Assembly: GCA_018725565.1 (NCBI GenBank)
Contig: QLUR01000012.1
Coordinates: 1-64,000, forward strand
Reading direction: 5' to 3'
Length of the DNA stretch: 64,000 nucleotides
From: Bacillota bacterium
Lineage (GTDB): Bacteria; Bacillota; Dethiobacteria; Dethiobacterales; Dethiobacteraceae
The notes under the pieces were generated by a model, which worked only from the letters and a program-made list of their open reading frames with translations, searched no databases and had not been told where the DNA came from. Made by a program: the position numbers and the translations under genes. The first letter of the stretch is position 1; every line of letters begins with the position of its first letter. Below are positions 8,787 through 18,501 of the stretch, piece by piece.

Positions 8787-10605
8787 GAACTTTCCCTCCT
8801 TCCCCGGGGCGGTTTAATTTTTCTTCCAGTTTACGCAACTCCAGCCACATTCTTGACAACTCGTTATATTCCCCTTTCGCTGACACAGGGTCAAGTCCGG
8901 CCATCTTCTCTTCCAGTTCCTTACGCCGGCGGGCACTCTGCAGGCGTTTATACCGCCTTACACAATCCTGGATCGCCCTTTTGGCAATATTACCCTCATA
9001 TTCTTCCTGCATTAAAAGCCCGCCCAGCAACTGCCGGTACCTTCCTTCCGGCAGCAGTTCGTGCAGCCTGGCAGGAGTAAAGTTTTCCCGTTTTCTCATT
9101 ATTTCCGCCAAAACCGGCTGCAACTCCGCGGGGAAGTCCTGCATCTGGATCTCAGCAGCCACTTCGCTGATTAAGTCCGGAAAACGGGACAGCAGGCTAA
9201 AAATTTGCACCGTCACCCTCTCTTCGGCTGTTAGAGAGGTCACTGGCGGCAAAATCGGAACAACGCGCTGCCCCTGGGAGGGAGAACGGCCGGAGGGCCG
9301 CAGCTTTTTCCGCAGCTCTTCACGAACCGTTTCTACGGGGACTTTTAGCAGTGTAGCAGCTTTCTCCAAGTAACTGTCACGTTCAACCGCATTTTCTACC
9401 GACAGCAGGGCCGCAGTCAATTTGTCGATAAAGCGGAGGCGCTCGTCATTCTTTTGCAGATTGTGCTGTTCAGCCAGTACCTGTAACTGCCAGTCGCCCA
9501 GCAGCAACGCCGTTCCCAGGATACGTTCGCGAAAAGCTTCTCCTCCAAAGCCGGCGATAAAACCATCAGGGTCTGTGCCGGCCGGGAGGCGACCGATCTT
9601 GACAAGGCAACCCGCCTGGCGCAAGACTTGCAGCCCGCGCCAGGTAGCGGCAAGACCTGCGGCGTCAGCATCATACACAAGCAAAACTTCTTCCGCCCAG
9701 GATTGCAGCAGCCTCCCCTGAATCTCTGTCAGCGCGGTGCCCAGCGTGGCGACAGCATGGGTAATCCCGGCCTGGTGAGCTGTGATTACATCCATGTACC
9801 CCTCAAAAACAACGGCCTGCCTCTCCCTGCGGATCGCTTCTTTGGCCAAATGCAGGGCGTATAGATTCCTTCCCTTTTCAAAAAGCGGCGTTTCCGGCGA
9901 ATTTAAATACTTCGGTGATCCTTCGCCCAAGACCCGGCCGCCGAAAGCAATCACTTCGCCGCGCTGGTTATGGATAGGGAAAATTATGCGGTTGCGGAAA
10001 CGGTCGTAAACCGTTTTCTTTTCACTCTCTGATAATAGTCCTGCTGTCAGCAGCTCCGGATACGCAAATCCTTTATTACACAGAAAATTCTTCAGGCTGG
10101 CCCAGGAGTCCGGAGCAAGCCCCAAGCCAAAACGCCTGACAGTTTCCGGCGACAATCCGCGCTTCTCCAGGTAGCGCCGGGCACTGTTCCCGGCTTCAGT
10201 ATGGAGCAGAACATCCTGATAAAACCCTGCTGCCAGCTTAAAGGCCTCCAGCAGACGTTCTTTCTGCCTGCGTCTCTGCTCGGCCGCAGGAGAAACTTCC
10301 ACATCAGGCAGCCGTATTCCTGCCCGGCCGGCCAAGACACGAACCGCTTCAGGAAAAGATATCCCCTCCGACTTCATTAGAAAACTAAAGACATTTCCGC
10401 TTGCACCACAACCAAAACAGTGAAAAATCTGTTTATCCGGCGCAACGCTGAAGGAGGGCGTCTTTTCAGAATGGAACGGGCACAGTCCCCAAAAGTTGCG
10501 ACCGGTCTTTTTCAATTGTACATACTGAGAAACAAACGCGGTAATATCAGTTCTGGCCCTGACTTCTTCGATTACCTCATCTGGAATATTACCGTCCATT
10601 TTCAC
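8779..10605 (-). CDS. dnaG: DNA primase
   Basis: A 608-residue primase that synthesises RNA primers at the replication fork. The CHC2 zinc finger is at about residues 42-66 ([17 protein letters not shown]). The Toprim core includes FEGYMD near 268 and [10 protein letters not shown] near 315, and a C-terminal helicase-interaction region follows. It lies upstream of rpoD with overlapping ends. Its leader of more than 100 nt contains a terminator-like hairpin (10683-10716), so expression of both genes may be attenuated. Confidence 0.96.
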   Translation of the reverse strand: MKMDGNIPDEVIEEVRARTDITAFVSQYVQLKKTGRNFWGLCPFHSEKTPSFSVAPDKQIFHCFGCGASGNVFSFLMKSEGISFPEAVRVLAGRAGIRLPDVEVSPAAEQRRRQKERLLEAFKLAAGFYQDVLLHTEAGNSARRYLEKRGLSPETVRRFGLGLAPDSWASLKNFLCNKGFAYPELLTAGLLSESEKKTVYDRFRNRIIFPIHNQRGEVIAFGGRVLGEGSPKYLNSPETPLFEKGRNLYALHLAKEAIRRERQAVVFEGYMDVITAHQAGITHAVATLGTALTEIQGRLLQSWAEEVLLVYDADAAGLAATWRGLQVLRQAGCLVKIGRLPAGTDPDGFIAGFGGEAFRERILGTALLLGDWQLQVLAEQHNLQKNDERLRFIDKLTAALLSVENAVERDSYLEKAATLLKVPVETVREELRKKLRPSGRSPSQGQRVVPILPPVTSLTAEERVTVQIFSLLSRFPDLISEVAAEIQMQDFPAELQPVLAEIMRKRENFTPARLHELLPEGRYRQLLGGLLMQEEYEGNIAKRAIQDCVRRYKRLQSARRRKELEEKMAGLDPVSAKGEYNELSRMWLELRKLEEKLNRPGEGGKVLG

Positions 10606-10981
10606 CCACCTGTCATTCCTGTAACCGGCACTTTTTGTTTTTCATCAGCCGGGGAAATCCTCTCTGATGCTGTCATGCTGCTATTAAAAAACCTCATCTC
10701 AAAGAGAGACGAGGTTGCTTGCCGGCAAGTACCTGTTTGTCTCTGCACAAGATGCTTACGAATTCCTCCTCCCTGCCTGCGGTCAACTGGATCATCTTCT
10801 CAAGTCGGTCTATACCGGATTATTCTGCCCTAAACTATATTTACTTTAATTATTAATTCATTCTACGCGCCTCAACTGTTTCCTGCTAAACTGTAAAAAA
10901 TTTCAGGAAGTCATCCCGCAATGCATATTATATGCCAATTGCTGTTTATTATGCGATTTTGCCCTTTATCTTCCATTTTTG
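10606..10981 (-). other. Intergenic region upstream of dnaG
   Basis: No gene is visible in this 376-nt gap between the histidine kinase end and dnaG. On the minus strand it holds a TATAAT near 10932 with a poor -35, a second weak promoter-like pair near 10845-10875, a GGGAGGAGG run near 10766-10774 that is not followed by a usable start codon, and the hairpin set described for 10683-10744. Confidence 0.6.
10683..10744 (-). promoter_or_regulatory. Possible attenuator in the dnaG-rpoD leader
   Basis: On the minus strand an 11-bp stem (10716-10706 with 10700-10690, one G-U pair) is followed by TTTTTAATA, an intrinsic terminator. Upstream AGAGAC (10744-10739) is exactly complementary to GTCTCT (10710-10705), part of the terminator's first arm, so pairing there would break the terminator. 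A 12-nt palindrome (CTTGCCGGCAAG, 10718-10729) sits between the two. I do not recognise it as a known riboswitch class. Alternatively it is only the 3' terminator of the kinase transcript. Confidence 0.5.
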
Positions 10982-12409
10982 CTAGATTGCTTTTTTTAAG
11001 GTAAAGGAAAAAGTCGACCCGCGGCCCAAGGCGCTCTTTAAGCCAACCTTTCCGCCGTGCGCCTCCACTATCTGCCGGACGATGGCCAGTCCCAGTCCCG
11101 TCCCTCCGGGGCCCCGGGTACGCGCCCTGTCCACTCTATGAAAGCGCTCCCAAACCTTCTCTTGCTCTTCGGGAGGTATACCAACACCGGTGTCGGTTAT
11201 GCTGACCCTGACAGTTGAGCCTTCCTCCACTGCAGATAGTTTTATGCGCCCACCTTGCGGAGTAAAAGCAATCGCATTGCCCAGCAGGTTTATCAGTACC
11301 TGCTGCAGCCAATCCTGGTTGCCAAGTACCGCCGGCAAGTTTTCAGGGTAAGCCACTTCCGCCAGCAATCCCTGGCTCTCCAGCTGCGGCGACAGTTTTG
11401 CAACTACGTCATCAAGCATCTTTTCCAGCCGGACCGGTTCCATCGGCCATTTGACCTGGCCTGTTTCCAGCCGGGAAAGGTCAAGAAGGTCGTTAAACAG
11501 CCGGTTGAGCCTGATCGTTTCGTCAAGAATGACGCGCAAATACTTTTCCTGACTTCCGGGATCTTCCGCCATACCGTCTAGCAAAGCCTCGACAAAGCCC
11601 TGGATTGAAGTCATCGGCGTCCGCAACTCATGAGAAACGTTGGCCACAAAGTCGCTCAGTTTGTTTTTCTCCTGGGAAAGAGCTTCCACTGTCTGCTGCA
11701 ACGTGGCAGACATATAATTGAAGGTCACTGCCAACTGGCCCACTTCGTCAGACGAGGTAACCTCCACCTGCTGACGGTAGTCGCCCGCTGCTACCGCATG
11801 AGCGGCGCGATTCATCTGCTGCAGTGGATAGCTAATTGACCTGGACAGATAATACCCGACAAATGCAGCCAGGACAACCGCCGCTAAAGCAGCGTAAAGA
11901 ATCAGCAAGTGAACCTGGGAAACGGTCTCAGTAATTCCGGCCAGCGTTCCGTGCAGGAGAACAGCCCCCGTCACTTCTCCCGCAACGACCATGGGTACAG
12001 CCACGCTGACCAGCTGTTGGGCACTGCTTGTGTGGTAACCTCGCTTAGCTACGATTTCGCCGCGCAGGACTGCGTCAAGCTCCCCCGGGGTAAGGGGAAG
12101 CCCTGCTCCCTCAAATTCGTGGGAGGACGCCAGCAGCAGCATGTTCCTGTCGACAGGGACGACGTGCGCGTTCAAAAAGCGGTCAAGCAAAAACAGCGGG
12201 TCATCTGTCGTCCGCTGATCCTGAAAACCAAGCTTATAATCGGTCAGGATCCCTGCAATTTCCCGTCCTTTGGCCACCAACTCCCTTTCCCGCTGAAAAA
12301 AATAGAAATTTTGAAACAACTGGGAAAGGAAGAGGCCGACTACCAATACGGCTATCAAAATGATGGCCAGGTAAGTAGACAGCAGTTTGCCGAAAATACT
12401 GCCTTTCAT
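10982..12409 (-). CDS. Membrane sensor histidine kinase
   Basis: A 475-residue kinase with TM1 near 12-34, an extracytoplasmic sensing region of about 130 residues, TM2 near 169-190, a HAMP domain (190-243), a HisKA dimerisation domain with the phospho-accepting His in VSHELRTP near 260, and a HATPase_c domain (NLLGNAIAFTP, DTGVGIP, GTGLGLAIV). It resembles the PhoR/ResE/WalK group. Its ATG overlaps the stop of the response-regulator gene (ATGA), so the two form one operon. The stimulus is unknown. Confidence 0.92.
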   Translation of the reverse strand: MKGSIFGKLLSTYLAIILIAVLVVGLFLSQLFQNFYFFQRERELVAKGREIAGILTDYKLGFQDQRTTDDPLFLLDRFLNAHVVPVDRNMLLLASSHEFEGAGLPLTPGELDAVLRGEIVAKRGYHTSSAQQLVSVAVPMVVAGEVTGAVLLHGTLAGITETVSQVHLLILYAALAAVVLAAFVGYYLSRSISYPLQQMNRAAHAVAAGDYRQQVEVTSSDEVGQLAVTFNYMSATLQQTVEALSQEKNKLSDFVANVSHELRTPMTSIQGFVEALLDGMAEDPGSQEKYLRVILDETIRLNRLFNDLLDLSRLETGQVKWPMEPVRLEKMLDDVVAKLSPQLESQGLLAEVAYPENLPAVLGNQDWLQQVLINLLGNAIAFTPQGGRIKLSAVEEGSTVRVSITDTGVGIPPEEQEKVWERFHRVDRARTRGPGGTGLGLAIVRQIVEAHGGKVGLKSALGRGSTFSFTLKKAI

Positions 12410-13104
12410 TTATCCGGCACCTCGAATTTGTATCCCACACCCCAGATTGTGCGGACATGGCAGGCGGCAGTCCCGTCTTTTTCAACTTTTTCCCGCAGTC
12501 TTTTGATATGCGTGTCCACCGTCCTCAGGTCGCCATAATAATCATAGCCCCAGACAGCGGCAAGCAACTGCTCCCTGGTGAAAACTTTGCCGGGGTGCCT
12601 GGCCAAAAACAAGATAAGGTCGAATTCTTTTGGGGTAAGTGATACCAGTTGGCCGGCTACCCGCACTTCGCGTGCCGGCAGGTCGATCAGCAAGCCCGGC
12701 AGCATGATTTTACCGCCGTCTGCTGCCGGTTTGTCCGGCGCGGCGCGGCGCAAGACCGCCTTAACGCGGGCAACCAGTTCCCGGGGAGAAAAGGGTTTCG
12801 TCAGGTAGTCATCAGCGCCAAGTTCCAGACCCAAAATCCTGTCAAACTCCTCACCCTTTGCTGTCAGCATGATAATCGGGGTACGGGCAGTTTTCCGCAC
12901 CTCACGGCAGACATCCCAGCCGTCCAGTTTGGGCAACATGATATCAAGAATAATCAGTTGCGGGCTAAGCGTCCTTGCCTTTCGCAAGCCTTCCTCGCCG
13001 TCTGCAGCTGCCGCTATTTTAAAGCCTTCTTTTTCCAGGTAAAGGCGGACGAGCTCGCGAATATGCGCTTCATCATCAACAACAAGAACCAGTCCTTCGC
13101 TCAT
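12406..13104 (-). CDS. OmpR/PhoB-family response regulator
   Basis: A receiver domain with the phospho-acceptor Asp in LILDIMLPKLDG, the switch Thr in IIMLTAKG and Lys in LTKPFSPREL is followed by a winged-helix DNA-binding domain (TPKEFDLILFLARHPG, VDTHIKRLREK). The frame opens further upstream, but ATG 13104 gives the standard N-terminus MSEGLVLVVDDE and is preceded by AAGGAGG. It partners the downstream histidine kinase. Confidence 0.93.
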   Translation of the reverse strand: MSEGLVLVVDDEAHIRELVRLYLEKEGFKIAAAADGEEGLRKARTLSPQLIILDIMLPKLDGWDVCREVRKTARTPIIMLTAKGEEFDRILGLELGADDYLTKPFSPRELVARVKAVLRRAAPDKPAADGGKIMLPGLLIDLPAREVRVAGQLVSLTPKEFDLILFLARHPGKVFTREQLLAAVWGYDYYGDLRTVDTHIKRLREKVEKDGTAACHVRTIWGVGYKFEVPDK

Positions 13105-13145
13105 GCCCCTCCTTCCCGGCGCTTGCCTGCAAAACAATGCCAATA

Positions 13146-13187
13146 TGGCGAAACAAAACGTTTTCCTGTTTCGCCAAAGACATTATA
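13146..13187 (-). promoter_or_regulatory. Promoter and inverted repeat upstream of the two-component operon
   Basis: A minus-strand TATAAT (13187-13182) with a weak -35 is followed immediately by a 10-bp inverted repeat (TGGCGAAACA at 13146-13155, TGTTTCGCCA at 13167-13176). Its place just downstream of the -10 box suits an operator, perhaps for autoregulation, or a leader hairpin. The divergent carboxypeptidase gene begins 156 nt away. Confidence 0.45.
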
Positions 13188-13342
13188 CCTTAAATTACGC
13201 GGCTGCACAATGACCTTCGCAACCGGCTACGGAAAGCCACCCAGTAATTTCCTTAATCTATTGCTGCAGGATTTAGCAGGAAGTGACCGAATAGAACTCG
13301 AATAGAAATCTATGCATAACAGTGTTTCGGGGAGGATCAACC

Positions 13343-14494
13343 GTGCTGAAGAAAATAGTTTCGACTCTGCTGCTATTATCCCTATTTTTCAGTATATTTC
13401 CTGTTTCAGCAGCTCCGGCCGCAGTTTTTGATGTAGCCGCCGGCTCCGCCGTGCTTGTAGAAGCTTCTACCGGTCAGTTACTTTTTGACAAAGGCGCAGA
13501 CATCCCTTTACCTCCGGCCAGCATCACCAAGCTGATGACGCTGCTGTTGGCGCTGGAAGCGGTGGAAAAGGGTCAGGTTGCCTGGGACGAACCGGTAATT
13601 GTTTCGGAGCGTGCCTGGCGGATGGGCGGGTCGGAGATGTTTTTGAAAATAGGACAGGAGGTTACTTTCGGCGACCTGCTGACCGGTATTTCCGTCGTCT
13701 CGGCCAATGATGCCTGCATTGCCGTGGCCGAGCACCTGGCCGGCAGTGAAGAGATCTTTGTGCAAAGAATGAACAAGCGCGCCGCCGAGCTTGGCCTGAC
13801 ACATTCCAGTTTTGTGAACTCATCAGGCATACCCGCTGCGGGCCACCAGATGAGCGCCCGGGACATCGCGCTGCTGTCACGGCACCTGGTGCAGAAACAT
13901 CCAAAAGTACTGGAGCTCTATGCCAAACGTGAATTTACCTTCAACGATATCCGCCAGTTCAACCGCAACCCGTTACTCGCCCGCTTCCCCGGAGCTGACG
14001 GTCTGAAAACAGGCTGGACCGATGAAGCAGGCTACTGCCTGGTAGGGACAGCCGTACAAGACGGGATAAGGCTGATTTCCGTGGTTCTCAACACCGCCGG
14101 GGAGCAGGAACGGTTAACTGCCACCCAGAAATTGTTAAATTACGGTTTTCGAAATTTCGAACTGCATACCGTCGCCGCTGCCGGCGACCATATTGGTGAA
14201 GGCGTACTGGTCAGGGACGGGAGAAAACTGCGCGCTCCCGTCACCGGCAAAGAAGACATCCGGGTGATGCTGCCGGCAGGACGGCAACCGGCTGATTTGC
14301 AGCTGCTGATCGCAGAACCTGCAGATTTACCGGCTCCCGTCACGGCAGGCACAAGTGCCGCCACTTTGGAGGTGCGCCTTGACGGGATAACGCTCACGAC
14401 GGCTGAACTTGTCACTGCAGAAGACATCAGCCGGGCCAACTTAGTTGTACGTCTGTTTCGTGCAATCAGCCGCCTGTTTCTTAACCTGTTTTAA
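13343..14494 (+). CDS. D-alanyl-D-alanine carboxypeptidase (DacF-like)
   Basis: A low-molecular-weight penicillin-binding protein of about 383 residues. It has a signal peptide ending near VSAAPA, the catalytic SxxK motif SITK, SxN as SAN, and KTG in GLKTGWT, followed by the C-terminal PBP5_C-type domain and a terminal amphipathic segment for membrane attachment. GTG 13343 is chosen because GGGGAGG lies 8 nt upstream; the frame also opens at 13322. It trims the terminal D-Ala of peptidoglycan peptides. DacF/DacB homologues in this lineage are often sporulation linked, but no sporulation promoter was recognised here. Confidence 0.92.
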   Translation: MLKKIVSTLLLLSLFFSIFPVSAAPAAVFDVAAGSAVLVEASTGQLLFDKGADIPLPPASITKLMTLLLALEAVEKGQVAWDEPVIVSERAWRMGGSEMFLKIGQEVTFGDLLTGISVVSANDACIAVAEHLAGSEEIFVQRMNKRAAELGLTHSSFVNSSGIPAAGHQMSARDIALLSRHLVQKHPKVLELYAKREFTFNDIRQFNRNPLLARFPGADGLKTGWTDEAGYCLVGTAVQDGIRLISVVLNTAGEQERLTATQKLLNYGFRNFELHTVAAAGDHIGEGVLVRDGRKLRAPVTGKEDIRVMLPAGRQPADLQLLIAEPADLPAPVTAGTSAATLEVRLDGITLTTAELVTAEDISRANLVVRLFRAISRLFLNLF

Positions 14495-14504
14495 GCGCAG
14501 CTGC

Positions 14505-14918
14505 TCAGGCCTTCATAACTTTGGCCTGACCGTCAACAACAAGCTTGCCGTCCTGATTTACGACCGTTGTTTTTAAAATCAGGATCTTTTTGTTTTCTAC
14601 CTTTTCCACAACTTCCACCACGACCGTCAGCGTGTCGCCAAAAAACACAGGCGCAGTGAACTTCACTTCCTGTGACAAGTAGATAGTATTAATGCCGGGC
14701 AAATCCGTCCCCAATACTGTTGATATCAGCGAAGCGGATAACATACCGTGGGCGATGCGCTGTTTAAAACGGCTCCCGGCCGCGAATTCGGCATTAACAT
14801 GTACGGGATTGAAATCGCCGGTAATTCCGGCAAACCCATATACATCAGCCTCACTGATTGTTTTGGAAAAGCTTGCTTTGTCGCCAATCCTGACCTCCTC
14901 AAAACCTCTGTCATTCAT
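14505..14918 (-). CDS. MaoC-family hydratase, (R)-specific enoyl-CoA hydratase-like
   Basis: A 137-residue hotdog protein with the hydratase motif around GDFNPVHVN (catalytic Asp and His) and IAHGML, as in PhaJ-type enzymes that hydrate trans-2-enoyl-CoA to (R)-3-hydroxyacyl-CoA. An AGGAGGT-like site precedes the ATG region. It converges on the carboxypeptidase gene (10-nt gap) and lies downstream of ppdK on the same strand. The physiological substrate is unknown. Confidence 0.85.
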   Translation of the reverse strand: MNDRGFEEVRIGDKASFSKTISEADVYGFAGITGDFNPVHVNAEFAAGSRFKQRIAHGMLSASLISTVLGTDLPGINTIYLSQEVKFTAPVFFGDTLTVVVEVVEKVENKKILILKTTVVNQDGKLVVDGQAKVMKA

Positions 14919-14977
14919 CTCCTCTATCCCTCTTTCGAAATTTTTGTTCGATGTGCCTGATCATGGATAATCCTGAA

Positions 14978-17653
14978 TTACTTATCCAACATTTTGCTTA
15001 AATTTTCTATTCCAGCCTGTTTTAACGCCGCATGGGCGGCAGCCAGGCGTGCTACCGGCACCCGGAACGGTGAGCAAGACACATAGTCCAGTCCGGCCTG
15101 GTGGCAAAACTCGATTGAAGACGGCTCACCGCCGTGTTCGCCGCAAATGCCGATTTTCAGGTCCTCTCTGACGGCACGCCCCCGGTCCACGGCCATCCTG
15201 ACCAGTTCTCCCACCCCTTCTCTGTCCAGGACGGCAAAGGGATTCTCCGGAAGAATTTTTTGCTGCAGGTAATGGTGCAGGAATTTGCCTTCGGCATCAT
15301 CCCGGGAAAAACCAAACGTGGTCTGAGTCAGGTCATTGGTGCCAAAGGAAAAGAATTCGGCGTGCCTGGCAATGTGGCCGGCAATGATACAGGCGCGCGG
15401 CAGTTCAATCATAGTGCCGGTCTTATAGGCAAATTCAGTGCCGCTGTCTTTCATGACTTCGGCCGCCGCTTCATCCACCAGTTCCCGCATCATTTTCAAC
15501 TCGTTTTCGTGCCCCACCAGCGGTATCATCACCTCGGGCAGAACTTCTATTCCCCGCCTGGTTAAGGAAATGACGGCTCGGAAGATAGCCAGCGCCTGCA
15601 TTTTGTAAATCTCCGGAGTCACAATTCCCAACCGGCACCCGCGGTGCCCCATCATGGGGTTAAATTCATGCAAGGCACGCGCCTGACGTAGCAGCACCTC
15701 TTTTTCCCTCAGGAGCTCCGGCTGATTGCCACGTTCTTTCAGCAGGGTTACTTCCACCAGCAGCTCTTCCAGGTTGGGTAAAAATTCGTGCAGCGGCGGG
15801 TCCAGCAGACGGACGGTCACCGGCAGATTCTCCATAGCCTGGAAAATCCCCTCGAAGTCGCCCTGCTGCATTGGCAGGAGCTTGGCCAGGGCCCGTTCGC
15901 GCTCCTCTCTGTCCCGGGCCAGAATCATTTGCTGAACCACCGGCATCCGGTCCTGAGACATGAACATATGCTCGGTGCGGCAAAGGCCGACTCCTTCCGC
16001 CCCAAATTCCCGGGCCTTGGCGGCGTCCCCCGGTGTGTCGGCGTTGGCACGGACACCAATGGTTCTTACCTTGTCAGCCCAGGACAGCAGCCGGATAAAT
16101 TCAGCGCTCAGCTCAGGGTCGATCAGCGGCACCAGCCCGGCCATAACCTGGCCGCTGGAGCCGTCTATGGACAGCAGGTCCCCCTCGCGGAACAGACGGC
16201 CGCCTGCTGTCAGGGTCTTTGCCGCCGGGTCAACTTTCGCGTCCTCACAGCCGGCCACACAGGGGATACCCATCCCGCGGGCCACCACCGCCGCGTGGCT
16301 CGTCATCCCGCCGCGGCTGGTCAGGATACCCTGCGCCGCTACGATGCCATGAATATCGTCAGGAGTAGTCTCCGGGCGCACCAGGATCACCTTTTCCCCT
16401 TCTCCGGCCAGGCGCTCCGCATCGTCAGCGTCAAATACAATCCGGCCGGAAGCAGCGCCCGGGGAAGCAGGAAGTCCTTTGGCCACTACGTCAAGCTTTG
16501 CCTTAGGGTCAATGCGGCGGTGCAGCAACTGGTCCAGCTGGGCCGGGTCAACCCGCAGGAGCGCCTCATCCCGGCTCAGCAGTCCTTCTTCAGTCATTTG
16601 CACGGCAATTTTAACCGTGGCCGCGGCTGTCTTTTTTCCGTTGCGGGTCTGCAGCAGATAAAGTTTACCGCGCTCAATGGTAAATTCAATATCCTGAATC
16701 TCCCGGTAGTGTTTCTCCAGCAATTCGCACAACGCGGCAAACTGCCGGTAGATTTCAGGCATGGTTTCAGCCATTTTGGCGATTGGGTGCGGGGTGCGCG
16801 TACCGGCGACCACATCCTCGCCCTGCGCGTTAAGTAAAAACTCGCCGTATAATTCCTTTGTCCCGTCGGCTGGGTTGCGCGTAAAGGCGACGCCTGTGCC
16901 GCTGTCGTCGCCCAGGTTTCCGAAAACCATGGCCTGAACATTGACGGCTGTCCCCAGGTGGTCCGGCAGCCTGTGTATCTGCCTGTAGACCGCAGCCCGC
17001 TGGTTGTACCAGGAATCGAAAACAGCCCTGACGGAGAGCAGCAGCTGTTCAAGCGGGTCCTGGGGGAAACTGCTCTTTGTTTCCCGGCTGACTATTTTCT
17101 GGTACGCGGCAACAACCTCCCGCAGGGCGGCGGCGTCCAGGTCCGTGTCGCTCCTGACCTCAAGCGCTTTCTTTTTCTCTTCCAGCGCCTTTTCAAAATA
17201 ATAATGCTCAACTTTTAAGACCACGTCGCCAAACATCTGGATAAAACGCCGGTAGCAGTCATAGGCAAAACGCTGATTCCCCGAGGAGGCGGCCAGCGCC
17301 AGCACCGTTTTGTCGTTAAGGCCAAGGTTAAGCACCGTGTCCATCATGCCGGGCATGGAAAAGACCGAGCCGGAGCGCACGGAGACCAGCAGCGGATTGT
17401 CCGCGTCGCCAATGCGCTTGCCGGTAATAGTCTCCAGTTTATGTAACGCCTCGATCACCTCCTGCCGCAATTCATCCCAGATGACCTGACCACGGCGAAA
17501 ATAATCGCGGCACGCTTCCGTCGAAACGGTAAATCCCGGCGGCACCGGCAGGCCGATACGAGTCATTTCAGCCAGGTTGGCTCCTTTCCCTCCCAACAGT
17601 TCCCGCATGCCGGCATGGCCTTCTGAAAAAAGATAAACATACTTAGGCCCCAT
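14978..17653 (-). CDS. ppdK: Pyruvate, phosphate dikinase
   Basis: An 891-residue enzyme that interconverts pyruvate, ATP and phosphate with PEP, AMP and PPi. The N-terminal nucleotide-binding domain starts with GGKGANLAEM. The swivelling domain carries the phospho-His in GGMTSHAAVVARGMG. The C-terminal PEP/pyruvate barrel has GTNDLTQTTFGFSRDD and the catalytic Cys in GICGEHGG. The length matches the family. It overlaps the end of its regulator gene by 11 nt. In anaerobes the enzyme often runs in glycolytic as well as gluconeogenic direction. Confidence 0.97.
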   Translation of the reverse strand: MGPKYVYLFSEGHAGMRELLGGKGANLAEMTRIGLPVPPGFTVSTEACRDYFRRGQVIWDELRQEVIEALHKLETITGKRIGDADNPLLVSVRSGSVFSMPGMMDTVLNLGLNDKTVLALAASSGNQRFAYDCYRRFIQMFGDVVLKVEHYYFEKALEEKKKALEVRSDTDLDAAALREVVAAYQKIVSRETKSSFPQDPLEQLLLSVRAVFDSWYNQRAAVYRQIHRLPDHLGTAVNVQAMVFGNLGDDSGTGVAFTRNPADGTKELYGEFLLNAQGEDVVAGTRTPHPIAKMAETMPEIYRQFAALCELLEKHYREIQDIEFTIERGKLYLLQTRNGKKTAAATVKIAVQMTEEGLLSRDEALLRVDPAQLDQLLHRRIDPKAKLDVVAKGLPASPGAASGRIVFDADDAERLAGEGEKVILVRPETTPDDIHGIVAAQGILTSRGGMTSHAAVVARGMGIPCVAGCEDAKVDPAAKTLTAGGRLFREGDLLSIDGSSGQVMAGLVPLIDPELSAEFIRLLSWADKVRTIGVRANADTPGDAAKAREFGAEGVGLCRTEHMFMSQDRMPVVQQMILARDREERERALAKLLPMQQGDFEGIFQAMENLPVTVRLLDPPLHEFLPNLEELLVEVTLLKERGNQPELLREKEVLLRQARALHEFNPMMGHRGCRLGIVTPEIYKMQALAIFRAVISLTRRGIEVLPEVMIPLVGHENELKMMRELVDEAAAEVMKDSGTEFAYKTGTMIELPRACIIAGHIARHAEFFSFGTNDLTQTTFGFSRDDAEGKFLHHYLQQKILPENPFAVLDREGVGELVRMAVDRGRAVREDLKIGICGEHGGEPSSIEFCHQAGLDYVSCSPFRVPVARLAAAHAALKQAGIENLSKMLDK

Positions 17654-18476
17654 GCTGAGGTTCCTCCTCCTTGATGATTTGCATGATTTTATTGGCTACT
17701 TCTTCCACCGCTTTGTTGGAAACGTCAAAAATCGGGCACCCTACTTTACGCATGACCTTTTCAGCGTATGCCAGCTCCTCAAGTATTCTCTCCAAGCTGG
17801 CATAGTTGGCGCCTACATGCAGTCCCAGCGTTTTCAGCCGCTCCTCGCGGATGCCGTTCAGCTGCTGCGGATTGATGGTCAGCCCGATTACCTTGTTGGG
17901 CGAAATCCAAAACAACTCCTGCGGCGGCTCGGCCTCCGGCAGCAGAGGCAGGTTGGCTACCTTCAGCCGTTTGTGGGCCAGGTACATGGACAGGGGCGTC
18001 TTGGAAGTCCGGGAAACACCGATTAAAACCACGTCGGCCAGCATCAATCCGCGGGGGTCTTTGCCGTCATCATATTTGACCGCGAACTCAATAGCCGCCA
18101 CGCGGCGAAAATACTCCTCGTCAAGACGCCTGACCAGCCCCGGCTCCAGGCGCGGATCGATATGGAGCAGCCTGGCAAAAGCATCCATCATCGGACCCAT
18201 CACATCTACTGTAATCAGTCCGCGCCGTTCGCTTTCCTCCATGATAACACGTCTCAGTTCCGGCAAGACCAGGGTATATGCTACCATCCCCCCGACCGCG
18301 GCGGCGTCTTCAATAACATCCAGCAGCGTTTCTACGTTGCCGACAAAAGGAACTCTCTTGATCTCCACGTGCCCGGAGTTAAACTGGCTGGCCACCGCCT
18401 TGACCACAAATTCCGCTGTTTCCCCGACAGAGTCGGAAACCACGTAGACAATCGGTTTGCGTATAGTTCCATCCAA
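17643..18476 (-). CDS. PPDK regulatory protein (kinase/pyrophosphorylase, DUF299)
   Basis: A bifunctional regulator that phosphorylates and dephosphorylates PPDK on the Thr beside the catalytic His. The P-loop-like GVSRTSKTPLS is present and the N-terminus reads IVYVVSDSVGETAE, both family hallmarks. The frame is open from 18575, but that overlaps glyS. TTG 18476 gives the standard start, follows an AGGTGG site at 12 nt and yields 277 residues, the usual length. It is directly upstream of and overlaps ppdK, confirming the partnership. Confidence 0.93.
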   Translation of the reverse strand: MDGTIRKPIVYVVSDSVGETAEFVVKAVASQFNSGHVEIKRVPFVGNVETLLDVIEDAAAVGGMVAYTLVLPELRRVIMEESERRGLITVDVMGPMMDAFARLLHIDPRLEPGLVRRLDEEYFRRVAAIEFAVKYDDGKDPRGLMLADVVLIGVSRTSKTPLSMYLAHKRLKVANLPLLPEAEPPQELFWISPNKVIGLTINPQQLNGIREERLKTLGLHVGANYASLERILEELAYAEKVMRKVGCPIFDVSNKAVEEVANKIMQIIKEEEPQHGA

Positions 18477-18501
18477 CCGTTTAGCGCACCACCTCTCGCA
18501 G

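Noticed and set aside
15788-16837. A 349-codon plus-strand frame
   Set aside because: It is antisense to ppdK in a GC-rich region, has no ribosome site and no recognisable domain.
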